A stretch of DNA of 64,000 bases. Origin: Synechococcus sp. WH 7805 (GTDB lineage Bacteria > Cyanobacteriota > Cyanobacteriia > PCC-6307 > Cyanobiaceae). This document shows positions 24,101 to 26,607 of this stretch, piece after piece; within the stretch, counting starts at the first letter, position 1, and each line of letters begins with the position of its first letter. The translations under genes and the position numbers were made by a program. The DNA lies in the NCBI RefSeq assembly GCF_000153285.1, contig NZ_CH724168.1, forward strand, positions 1,916,110 to 1,980,109. Reading direction: 5' to 3'. The notes beneath the pieces are model-generated. The model did not search any database, had not been told where the DNA came from, and saw only the letters and a program-made list of their open reading frames with translations.

Positions 24101-25412
24101 CCGTGAGAGAGGTGTCAGTGAGAGTGACGTCCTCGTCACCGAGATTGCTGATGCCGCCTGAGTCGAAGGCGGTGTTGAGATCTACAGCTGCACCAGTGAG
24201 TGTGTTGAGGGTGTTGGCGTTGATGGTGCCGGATGTGTTGTCATCGAGGGCGTTGAGGACTGAAGCCGTGAGAGAGGTGTCAGTGAGAGTGACGTCCTGA
24301 TCACTGAGATTGCTGATGCCGCCTGAGTCGAAGGCGGTGTTGAGATCTACAGCTGCACCAGTGAGTGTGTTGAGGGTGCTGGCATCGATGATTCCTGTGG
24401 TGTTGTTATCGAGGGCGTTGAGGACTGAAGCCGTGAGAGAGGTGTCAGTGAGAGTGACGTCCTGATCACTGAGATTGCTAATGCCGCCTGAGTCGAAGGC
24501 GGTGTTGAGATCGACGGCTGCACCAGTGAGTGTGGTGATGGCAGCGGCGTCGATGGCAACAGTGGTTTTTGCGTCGAGCGTGTTGAGGGCTGCTGCATCA
24601 GCGGCGGCATCGTCGATGGTGATGGAATAGGCATTGCCTGTTCCGGTGAGGCCTGCGAGTGTGGCGAGATCGCCCTCAGCGATGGTGGCGGTGACGATGC
24701 CGGATGTGGCAGCAGCGAGGTCATTGGCCTGAGCCGTGGTGGCGGTGCCGCTGTCGACGGTGATGGCCTCGTCGCCTAAGCCTGTGATGCCGTTGGCTGT
24801 AACAGCCTCGATGAGGTCCGTGGCGGAACCAGTGAGTGCGGTGATGGAGGAGGCATCGATGCTTCCTGTGGTCTTGCCGTTGAGGGCGTTGAGGACTGAA
24901 GCCGTGAGAGATGTGTCAGTGAGAGTGACGTCCTGATCACTGAGATTGCTGATGCCGCCTGAGTCGAAGGCGGTGTTGAGATCGACGGCTGCACCAGTGA
25001 GTGTGTTGAGGGTGCTGGCATCGATGCTTCCTGTGGTCTTGCCGTTGAGGGCGTTGAGGACTGAAGCCGTGAGAGATGTGTCAGTGAGAGTGACGTCCTG
25101 ATCACTGAGATTGCTGATGCCGCCTGAGTCGAAGGCGGTGTTGAGATCGACGGCTGCACCAGTGAGCGTGTTGAGGGTGCTGGCATCGATGCTTCCTGTG
25201 GTTTTGTTATCGAGAGTGTTGAGCCCCGTAACATCAACCGAGGTGTCTGAAATGGTGATGTCTTCATCACCAAGACCGGTTATTCCCGATAGGCCATAGA
25301 TCGAATTAATATCGAAAAGTGACCCGGTGATGCGGGTTACAAAAGTTGCATCAAATGTTCCGCCGTTTAGAAGTCGGGTGTTGATTAAATTGGCGGCCGT
25401 AATCGTTGACAT
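1023..25412 (-). CDS. Giant repetitive RTX-type secreted/surface protein A (8129 aa)
   Basis: One uninterrupted 24.4-kb reading frame. Residues 1 to ~6060 are tandem units of 55 aa (type 1, core DLNTAFDSGGISNLSDQDV) and 102 aa (type 2, core GITGLGDEAITVDSG plus TATIAEGDLATLAGL). I do not recognise this repeat as a named domain; its regular hydrophobic/Gly/Asp pattern suggests a beta-solenoid (inference). Residues ~6063-7185 are 11 bacterial Ig-like units of 102 aa. Then come Ig-like modules with the TLQLETG signature, one block of five FG-GAP/VCBS repeats (about 7551-7831, DIDGDGDLDLFIG), and degenerate RTX nonapeptides (GGNDTLIGKEDKDKLTGG, about 8000). The last ~85 residues resemble a type I secretion C-terminus. 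There is no N-terminal signal peptide, consistent with type I export; no T1SS genes are in the window. Size and organism recall SwmB, the motility-associated giant protein of swimming marine Synechococcus; homology needs a search. ATG at 25412 lacks a clear ribosome site and lies 17 bp after the stop of a small upstream ORF. Confidence 0.9.
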   Translation of the reverse strand: MSTITAANLINTRLLNGGTFDATFVTRITGSLFDINSIYGLSGITGLGDEDITISDTSVDVTGLNTLDNKTTGSIDASTLNTLTGAAVDLNTAFDSGGISNLSDQDVTLTDTSLTASVLNALNGKTTGSIDASTLNTLTGAAVDLNTAFDSGGISNLSDQDVTLTDTSLTASVLNALNGKTTGSIDASSITALTGSATDLIEAVTANGITGLGDEAITVDSGTATTAQANDLAAATSGIVTATIAEGDLATLAGLTGTGNAYSITIDDAAADAAALNTLDAKTTVAIDAAAITTLTGAAVDLNTAFDSGGISNLSDQDVTLTDTSLTASVLNALDNNTTGIIDASTLNTLTGAAVDLNTAFDSGGISNLSDQDVTLTDTSLTASVLNALDDNTSGTINANTLNTLTGAAVDLNTAFDSGGISNLGDEDVTLTDTSLTASVLNALNGKTTGSIDASAVTTLTGTAAELIEAVTSDGITGLGDEAITVDSGTATTAQANDLADETSGIITATIAEGDLATLAALNGTGNAYSITINDASVDAAALNTLDGKTTVAINAAAITTLTGAAVDLNTAFDSGGISNLSDQDVTLTDSSLTASVLNALNGKTTGSIDASTLNTLTGAAVDLNTAFDSGGISNLGDQDVTLTDTSLTTSVLNALDNNTTGSIDASTLNTLSGAAVDLNTAFDSGGISNLSDQDVTLTDTSLTASVLNALDNNTSGSIDASTLNTLTGAAVDLNTAFDSGGISNLSDQDVTLTDTSLTASVLNALDDNTSGTINANTVNTLTGSAAELIEAVTSDGITGLGDEAITVDSGTATTAQANDLADETSGIITATIAEGDLATLAALNGTGNAYSITINDASVDAAALNTLDGKTTVAINAAAITTLTGAAVDLNTAFDSGGISNLSDQDVTLTDTSLTASVLNALDNNTTGSIDANTVNTLTGSAAELIEAVASNGISNLGDVDITVDSGTATTAQANDLADETSGIVTATIAEGDLTTLAGLTGTGNAYAITIDDASIDAAALNTLDGKTTVAIDAAAVTTLTGAATDLIEAVTSNGITGLGDEAITVDSGTATTAQANALADETSGIVTAAIAEGDLTTLAALNGTGNAYSITIDDASVDAAALNTLDGKTTVAIDAAAVTTLTGAAADLNTAFDSGGISNLSDQDVTLTDTSLTASVLNALDNNTTGSIDANTVNTLTGSATDLIEAVTSDGITGLGDEAITVDSGTATTAQANALADETSGIVTATIAEGDLATLAGLTGTGNAYSITIDDASVDAAALNTLDGKTTVAIDAAAVTTLTGAAVDLNTAFDSGGISNLSDQDVTLTDSSLTASVLNALDGNTTGSIDASAVTTLTGAAVDLNTAFDSGGISNLGDQDVTLTDTSLTTSVLNALDNNTTGSIDASTLNTLSGAAVDLNTAFDSGGISNLSDQDVTLTDTSLTASVLNALDNNTSGSIDASTLNTLTGAAVDLNTAFDSGGISNLGDEDVTLTDTSLTASVLNALDDNTTGSIDASSITALTGSATDLIEAVTANGITGLGDEAITVDSGTATTAQANDLADETSGIVTATIAEGDLTTLAALNGTGNAYSITIDDASVDAAALNTLDGKTTVAIDAAAVTTLTGAAVDLNTAFDSGGISNLSDQDVTLTDTSLTASVLNALDGNTTGSIDASSITTLTGTAAELIEAVTSDGITGLGDEAITVDSGTATTAQANALADETSGIVTATIAEGDLATLAGLTGTGNAYSITINDASVDAAALNTLDGKTTVAINAAAITTLTGAAVDLNTAFDSGGISNLGDEDVTLTDTSLTASVLNALDNNTTGSIDANTLNTLTGAAVDLNTAFDSGGISNLSDEDVTLTDTSLTASVLNALDNNTSGSIDASTLNTLTGAAVDLNTAFDSGGISNLVDQDVTLTDTSLTASVLNALDDNTTGSIDASSITALTGSATDLIEAVTANGITGLGDEAITVDSGTATTAQANDLADETSGIVTATIAEGDLTTLAALNGTGNAYSITIDDASVDAAALNTLDGKTTVAIDAAAVTTLTGLATDLIEAVTSNGITGLGDEAITVDSGTATTAQANALADETSGIVTAAIAEGDLTTLAALNGTGNAYSITIDDASVDAAALNTLDAKTTVAIDAAAVTTLAGAAIDLDNAFSSAGITGLGNEAVTLSDTSLNAAVLNTLDDKTTGIIDAGSITTLTGEASELNTAFDSSGISNLDDVNVTVDIGTATTAQANALADETSGIVTATIAEGDLATLAGLTGTGNAYSITIDDASVDAAALNTLDGKTTVAIDAAAVTTLTGAAVDLNTAFDSGGISNLGDEDVTLTDTSLTASVLNALDNNTTGIIDASTLNTLTGAAVDLNTAFDSGGISNLGDEDVTLTDTSLTASVLNALDDNTSGTINANTLNTLSGAAVDLNTAFDSGGISNLGDEDVTLTDTSLTASVLNALDNNTTGSIDASSITALTGSATDLIEAVTSSGITGLGNEAITVDSGTATTTQANALADETSGIVTATIAEGDLATLAGLTGTGNAYSITIDDASIDAAALNTLDGKTTVAIDAAAVTTLTGAAVDLNTAFDSGGISNLSDQDVTLTDTSLTASVLNALDDNTSGTINANTVNTLTGAAVDLNTAFDSGGITGLGDEAITVDNRIRASEANTLNSFTSGIITATITNSDGTGNLNVSNALTIEGTGNAYSIRIRERTVSASDLLTIDGITTTTVNAQNIRTLTGSNADINSAYAAETAGSISGLGGNVNFDVSGSITVAEANTLSSLITSNNRILTATISDGDLSTLAGISESGNSLSVTISDTSVDAAALNTLDGKTTVAIDAAAITTLTGAAVDLNTAFDSGGISNLGDEDVTLTDTSLTTSVLNALDNNTTGSIDANTLNTLTGAAVDLNTAFNSSGISNLGDEDVTLTDSSLTASVLNALDNKTSGSIDASTLNTLTGAAVDLNTAFDSGGISNLGDEDVTLTDTSLTASVLNALDNNTTGSIDASTLNTLTGAAVDLNTAFDSGGISNLSDQDVTLTDTSLTASVLNALDGNTTGSIDANTLNTLTGAAVDLNTAFDSGGISNLSDQDVTLTDSLLTASVLNALDNNTTGSIDANTLNTLTGAAVDLNTAFDSGGISNLSDQDVTLTDTSLTASVLNALDDNTSGTINANTLNTLTGAAVNLNTAFDSGGISNLGDEDVTLTDTSLTASVLNALDNKTSGSIDASTLNTLTGAAVDLNTAFDSGGISNLSDQDVTLTDTSLTASVLNALDNNTTGIIDASTVNTLTGAAVDLNTAFDSGGISNLGDQDVTLTDTSLTTSVLNALDNNTTGSIDASTLNTLSGAAVDLNTAFDSGGISNLGDEDVTLTDTSLTASVLNALDGNTTGSIDANTLNTLTGAATDLIEAVTANDITGLGDEAITVDSGTATTAQANALAAATSGIVTATIAEGDLATLAALNGTGNANSITIADASVDAAALNTLDGKTTVAIDAAAVTTLTGAAVDLNTAFDSGGISNLGDEDVTLTDTSLTTSVLNALDNNTTGSIDANTLNTLTGAAVDLNTAFNSSGISNLGDEDVTLTDSSLTASVLNALDNKTSGSIDASTLNTLTGAAVDLNTAFDSGGISNLSDQDVTLTDSSLTASVLNALNGKTTGSIDASTLNTLTGAAVDLNTAFDSGGISNLGDQDVTLTDTSLTTSVLNALDNNTTGSIDASTLNTLSGAAVDLNTAFDSGGISNLSDQDVTLTDTSLTASVLNALDNNTSGSIDASTLNTLTGAAVDLNTAFDSGGISNLSDQDVTLTDTSLTASVLNALDDNTSGTINANTVNTLTGAAVDLNTAFDSGGISNLVDQDVTLTDSSLTASVLNALDGNTTGSIDASAVTTLTGAAVDLNTAFDSGGISNLSDQDVTLTDTSLTASVLNALDNNTTGSIDASSITALTGAAVDLNTAFDSGGISNLSDQDVTLTDTSLTASVLNALDNNTTGSIDASSITALTGAAVDLNTAFDSGGISNLSDQDVTLTDTSLTASVLNALDNKTSGSIDASSITTLSGTATDLIEAVTSSGITGLGNEAITVNSGTATTAQANALADETSGIVTATIAEGDLATLAGLNGTGNAYSITIDDAAVDAAALNTLDAKTTVAIDAAAVTTLTGLATDLIEAVTSNGITGLGNEAITVNSGTATTAQANALADETSGIVTATIAEGDLATLAALNGTGNAYSITIDDASVDAAALNTLDGKTTVAINAAAVTTLTGAAVDLNTAFDSGGISNLSDQDVTLTDTSLTASVLNALDNNTSGSIDASTLNTLTGAAVDLNTAFDSGGISNLSDQDVTLTDTSLTASVLNALDDNTSGTINANTVNTLTGSAAELIEAVTSDGITGLGDEAITVDSGTATTAQANDLADETSGIITATIAEGDLATLAALNGTGNAYSITINDASVDAAALNTLDAKTTVAINAAAITTLTGAAVDLNTAFDSGGISNLSDQDVTLTDTTLAAAVLNALDNNTTGSIDANTVNTLTGAAVDLNTAFDSGGISNLGDQDVTLTDTSLTASVLNALNGNTTGSIDASSITTLSGTATDLIEAVTASGITGLGNEAITVNSGTASISQANTLADETSGIVTATIAEGDLATLAALNGTGNAYALTITNTLVNAAELNALNIKTITNINGENIIQISGAVEDIAATYTEGGIDGLGDEEIIFTFSNINADSLAAIDAANSRVINAIGIEALTGSATDLNTVYESDGISGLGDEPATLTDTSLSASTLNALDRNTSGNIDSSSLTTLTGTATELNTAFSSTEITGLGNEDVTLSDTTLDVSILNTLGDKTSGTIDASAITTLTGAAADLNDAYAVAGLSTTPLDGAALNNSLIPVGITGLGNEDIILSDTTLDAAILNILDGNTTGTIDASSIATLTGLAAEIHSAFASPGISGLRDQDIILSDNTLDATDINALKSKTTGSIDASSITALTGSATDLIEAVTANGITGLGDEAITVDSGTATTAQANALAAATSGIVTATIAEGDLATLAGLTGDGNAYSITIDDASVDAAALNTLDEKTTVVIDASATITLSGTSTEINTAFTSPGISGLRDQDVILSDISLTASVLNALDNNTTGSIDASTLNTLTGAATDLIEAVTSNGITGLGDGAITVDSGTATTAQANALADETSGIVTATIAEGDLATLSGLTGTGNAYAITISDTAVNAAILNAINNKTINDINGQNIIQIEGTAEDIATAYTASGINGLGDEEIIFTASNINASDLIAIDSANSQVIDASTLNTLTGAAVDLNTAFNSGGISNLSDQDVTLTDTSLTASVLNALDNNTTGSIDASSITALTGAAVDLNTAFDSGGISNLSDQDVTLTDTSLTASVLNALNGKTSGSIDASTLNTLTGAAVDLNTAFDSGGISNLSDQDVTLTDSSLTASVLNDLDGNTTGSIDASTLNTLTGAAVDLHTAFNSGGISNLSDQDVTLTDTSLTASVLNALNGNTTGNIDASTVTALTGAAVDLNTAFDSGGISNLGDQDVTLTDSSLTASVLNALNGKTSGSIDASTLNTLTGAAVDLNTAFDSVSISNLSDQDVTLTDTSLTASVLNALNGNTTGSINANSITTFIGAAAELNSVYASTNNISGLGDENVTLSDITLAATVLNSLEGKTSGTIDASSISSLAGTAADLIAVYNSNKFSGLNNEEVTLSDTTLDAAVLNTLDDKTTGTIDASTVTTLTGTATELNTAFTSTEISGLGNENVTLSDTTLTASVLNALDDNTTGSIDAASITALTGSATDLIEAVTANGITGLGDEAITVDSGTATTAQANDLAAETSGIVTATIAEGDLATLAALNGTGNAYSITIDDASVDTAALNTLDGKTTVAIDAAAITTLTGAAVDLNTAFDSGGISNLGDQDVTLTDTTLAAAVLNTLDGNTTGTIDASAVTTLTGTAAELIEAVTSDGITGLGSEAITVDSGTATTAQANDLAAETSGIVTATIAEGDLATLTGLNGDGNAYSITIADASVAAAALNTLDRKTTVVINAAAITTLTGFPADILTSRQSPGIVGLSDENGFPTIGIISSTSSLNIGKTASLTFVLSDDSSDFTESDITISGGTLSNFSGSGSIYTATFTPNANSTIDGVIEVGSNAFSSNGIFNNDGDNTNNTLTLSINTVRPVIALTSTLSSLKAGDTTTLTFTLSEPSSDFSEADITISGGTLSNFSGSGSSYTATFTPDTNSTSDAVISVASGTFSNSAGNTNNDGDNTNNTLTLSINTVRPVIALTSTLSSLKAGDTTTLTFTLSEPSSDFSEADITVSGGTLSNFSGSGSSYTATFTPDANSTSDAVISVASGTFSNSAGNTNNNGDNTNNSLTLSINTVRPVIALTSTLSSLKAGDTTTLTFTLSEPSSDFLQSDISVSGGTLSNFSGSGSIYTATFTPDTNSTIHGVIEVGSNAFSSDGIFNNDGDDTNNTLTLSINTVRPTIALTSDRSSLQAGDTATLTFTLSEPSSDFSEADITISGGTLSNFSGSGSSYTATFTANADSTSDAVISVASGTFSNSAGNTNNDGDNTNNTLTLSINTVRPTIALTSDRSSLQAGDTATLTFTLSEPSSDFSEADITVSGGTLSNFSGSGSSYTATFTANADSTSDAVISVASDTFSNSAGNTNNDGDNTNNTLTLSINTVRPTIALTSDRSSLQAGDTATLTFTLSEPSSDFSEADITVSGGTLSNFSGSGSSYTATFTADANSTSDAVISVASGTFSNSAGNTNNDGDNTNNTLTLSINTVRPTITLTSDRSSLQAGDTTTLTFTLSEPSSDFSEADITISGGTLSNFSGSGSSYTATFTANADSTSDAVISVASDTFSNSAGNTNNDGDNTNNTLTLSINTVRPTIALTSDRSSLQAGDTATLTFTLSEPSSDFSEADITVSGGTLSNFSGSGSSYTATFTADANSTSDAVISVASGTFSNSAGNTNNDGDNTNNTLTLSINTVRPTITLTSDRSSLQAGDTTTLTFTLSEPSSDFSEADITISGGTLSNFAGSGSSYTATFTADANSTSDAVISVASGTFSNSAGNTNNDGDNTNNTLTLSINTVRPTIALTSDRSSLQAGDTATLTFTLSEPSSDFSEADISVSGGTLSNFAGSGSSYTATFTANADSTSDAVISVASGTFSNSAGNTNNDGDDTNNTLTLSINTVRPTISTTITRVDSTTPDGICVAGDVINLSVSFSEPVVVDTTSGTPTLQLETGTIDRFATYISGSGTSTLTFQYIVQVGDTSADLDQLSSSALALNGGSIADTAGNSAILNLPNPGAAGSLSANKNLVIKTTIPTVSVAINDGGDSILNAAEDSSVTISGTTTGAEDGQTVSISITDGSNTINTTATVNSNSYSVSGLDLSSLADGTLNISADVSDLAGNSATQATDSTTKVTASPSITRVDSTTADGSYGIGSVINLTVTFDEDVVVTGTPALQLETGTIDRKAIFTSGSGTNTLTFQYIVQDGDSSADLDQLSSSALALNGGTIQDAAGNNAILNLPNPGAAGSLSSNADLVIDGIAPFVSTDTRTYVLEASNPFGISDVGLSAKPTFADIDGDDDLDLFIGNRAGNTLFFRNTAASGSTAPAYAPAVTNPFGITDVGRAASPTLTDIDDDGDLDLFIGNRAGNTLFFRNNAPPGSTAPAYSQERGANGEPNPFGITDVGRFAKPAFTDTDNDGDLDLFIGNLRGKTLVFRNNATPGATTPAYAPAATNPFGINDVGLSAAPAFTDADGDGDLDLFIGNRDGNTLVFRNNAPPGSTAPAYSQERGANGEPNPFGITDVGFNASPAFADPDNDSDPDLFIGNAAGDTLFFRNTGAAPGVNSSTVNGVYTIGAVINLTIGFSKPVVVDTTGGTPTLQLETGTTDRKAIFTSGSGTNTLTFQYTVQDGDTSADLDQLSSTALALNGGSITDANGNPAILSLPQPGTQGSLSDNADLIIDTNDLITSTIRSSESLTLPDGLANLILTGTDNLNGTGNDLDNRIEGNSGKNRLNGKGGNDTLIGKEDKDKLTGGSNADTFLFQSINDSGITNATRDQITDFTADDTIDLSRIDADPNTNGDQAFVFIGSDRFSDIGQARFNNAVLRLNIDDDLFADFQINLKGVNELSADSLIL
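3860..7240 (-). repeat. 11 tandem 306-bp Ig-like units in giant gene A
   Basis: Eleven 102-codon units, each carrying RPTIALTS, LQAGDTATLTFTLSEPSSDF and SGGTLSNF. The phase can be read from the recurring start of each unit at 4179, 4485 and 4791, exactly 306 bp apart. Outer units (the first four in the protein, and the first especially) are more diverged; inner ones differ by only a few bases, a sign of recent amplification or homogenisation. At the protein level they resemble bacterial Ig-like/Big repeats of adhesins. Confidence 0.9.
7250..25340 (-). repeat. 18-kb tandem array of 165-bp and 306-bp coding repeats
   Basis: The array alternates a 165-bp unit (55 codons) and a 306-bp unit (102 codons). 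It contains about 110 short-unit equivalents. Spacing is exact in many places, for example 306 bp between the same motif at 12877 and 13183, and at 19177 and 19483. All length changes are multiples of three, so the frame stays open throughout. Multi-unit blocks are also copied, for example around 13970-14600 and 23095-23725 (offset 9126). The repeats are coding, not CRISPR: there are no unique spacers and the unit is far too long. Confidence 0.93.
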
Positions 25413-25429
25413 GTTGGTAAATATTGCTG

Positions 25430-25855
25430 CTAATCTGTTTGCCCGGCTGCGCTGTTCTTAGTTGCTGCAGATATGAAAGCGACGATTATCCTGCTCAGGA
25501 TTGCAGTGAGGATGGTGGAATAGGGGCTGCTGGATTCAAAGGAATTGGAAAGTGTGCCGTCAGATGCTTTGTGGCCTTCAGCAGCGAAGTTGATTGATGA
25601 TCCTGAGTGGAAGAAGCTGAGCGTTGTGGTTTCGCCAGCTGTTAGGGAAGCGGCATCGTCTGCCAGGGCGAGTCGGCTACGGGAGGTGGCTGTATCCCAC
25701 TGGATTTGCTTGTGACCTGAGCTGGAGCCAGTGCCCTGATTGTTGATTGCACCTGTGGCAGCCGTGGTGTCGAAGATGGTGAGGCCGACTGGTCGCAAGA
25801 AGTCGTTGTCGACAGCTTTCCGATCGACGTCAGGACCAAGCTGAGTCATCGACAT
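25430..25855 (-). CDS. Small ORF upstream of giant gene A, degenerate Ig-like fragment
   Basis: 141-codon ORF starting ATG TCG ATG ACT CAG, with an excellent AGGAGG ribosome site at 25863-25868, seven bases before the ATG. The first ~75 residues are unique. From residue ~77 it matches the Ig-like units of giant A in degraded form: SLTAGETTTLSF for LQAGDTATLTF, SDGTLSNSF for SGGTLSNF, NSAAGQTD for NSAGNTND. It ends 17 bp before the ATG of giant A but in a different frame. It could be the decayed 5' end of an ancestral giant gene whose good start signal survives, or a leader ORF coupling translation into giant A. Function unknown. Confidence 0.5.
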   Translation of the reverse strand: MSMTQLGPDVDRKAVDNDFLRPVGLTIFDTTAATGAINNQGTGSSSGHKQIQWDTATSRSRLALADDAASLTAGETTTLSFFHSGSSINFAAEGHKASDGTLSNSFESSSPYSTILTAILSRIIVAFISAATKNSAAGQTD

Positions 25856-25862
25856 TGCTGAA

Positions 25863-25868
25863 CCTCCT
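25863..25868 (-). promoter_or_regulatory. Strong Shine-Dalgarno site of the 141-aa ORF
   Basis: Reads AGGAGG on the minus strand, seven bases upstream of the ATG at 25855. It is stronger than the sites of the neighbouring giant genes, neither of which has a clear purine-rich site. Confidence 0.6.
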
Positions 25869-25954
25869 CAGGGCGCGCAATGCGTTGTTCGCTAGGTATT
25901 TGTGCTTGGTAGGAACCAGCTAACACCCAGTTCTCAGAAAACTCTCACCAATTT

Positions 25955-26328
25955 TCAAGGTTTTTCAGTTGCGGTTAGCCCCCGTGTGAGCCCGATAGTG
26001 CACGATTTGTGCTCGCTCGGTACGCGAATCTGCTTTGGCTGGCGTGAGTGCAGGCTGCATCGCGGCCTGTATTTCGCTTTTGAAGCCGTTTTTTTGGGAA
26101 GCTCCCCGAATTGGTTGCGGTCAATGCGCACTCCGTCTAGGTGCATGGACCCTTGCAGCTGTGTGGGCGTCACCCCGAAATGCTCTTGGCAGCTCTTGAA
26201 CAATGACCTTCGCGATTCAGATAGCTCAGTGCTGAGCTCGTCGGCGGGGACTGTTTTCATCGGGCGCCTGGCGCACCAATGGAGCATGTCGATGGCGGCT
26301 TCATGGCGAGCTTCGCGCTTGGCGACCG
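25955..26328 (-). pseudogene. AraC-family regulator remnant
   Basis: The minus-strand translation runs AKREARHEAAIDMLHWC, then RRSLFKSCQEHFGVTPTQLQ and MHLDGVRIDRN. This matches the start of the helix-turn-helix domain of the intact AraC regulator at 43419-44387 (AKREARHEAAIDLLHWC, SLFRGSREHFDRTPLELQ, RMDRVREL). The N-terminal half is missing: homology stops exactly where the duplicated spoT end begins (26330). After ~60 matching residues the frame runs into unrelated sequence, so the second helix-turn-helix is lost as well. DNA identity to the intact gene is only roughly three quarters, so this came from a paralogue or an old copy. Non-functional. Confidence 0.75.
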
Positions 26329-26329
26329 T

Positions 26330-26607
26330 TGCGTTGGAATCCAGCCAATGCCCGCAATGGACAGCGCTTCCCGGTGCAGTTGCGCATTGAGGTGATCGAC
26401 CGAGTGGGCATCCTCAAGGACATCCTGATGCGTCTTTCGGATGGATCGATCAACGTCAGTGATGCGCGTGTGAAAACGACCTATGGCAAACCAGCCCGGA
26501 TCGATTTGCGCGTGGAGCTGGCTGGTGCCGACCTGTTGCAGCGCACCATGGATCAGATCCGTTCGATGGCGGATGTGCTCGATATCGCGCGAACGGGTCA
26601 GGGGTGA
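26330..26607 (+). pseudogene. spoT 3' remnant (ACT domain only)
   Basis: Identical to 695-972, the last 92 codons of spoT. It encodes only the end of the conserved-cysteine region and the ACT domain. A TTG at 26329, created at the junction, is in frame, but no ribosome site or promoter is apparent. It converges on giant gene B just as the real spoT converges on giant gene A. Confidence 0.9.

Noticed and set aside
12241-24936. Many plus-strand open frames of 60-320 codons across the giant genes
   Set aside because: They repeat with the same 165/306-bp period as the minus-strand genes and arise as mirror images of the codon pattern. None has its own domain.
7250-25340. CRISPR-like regular repetition
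   Set aside because: The repeat units are 165 and 306 bp, contiguous and coding in one frame, with no unique spacers and no cas genes.
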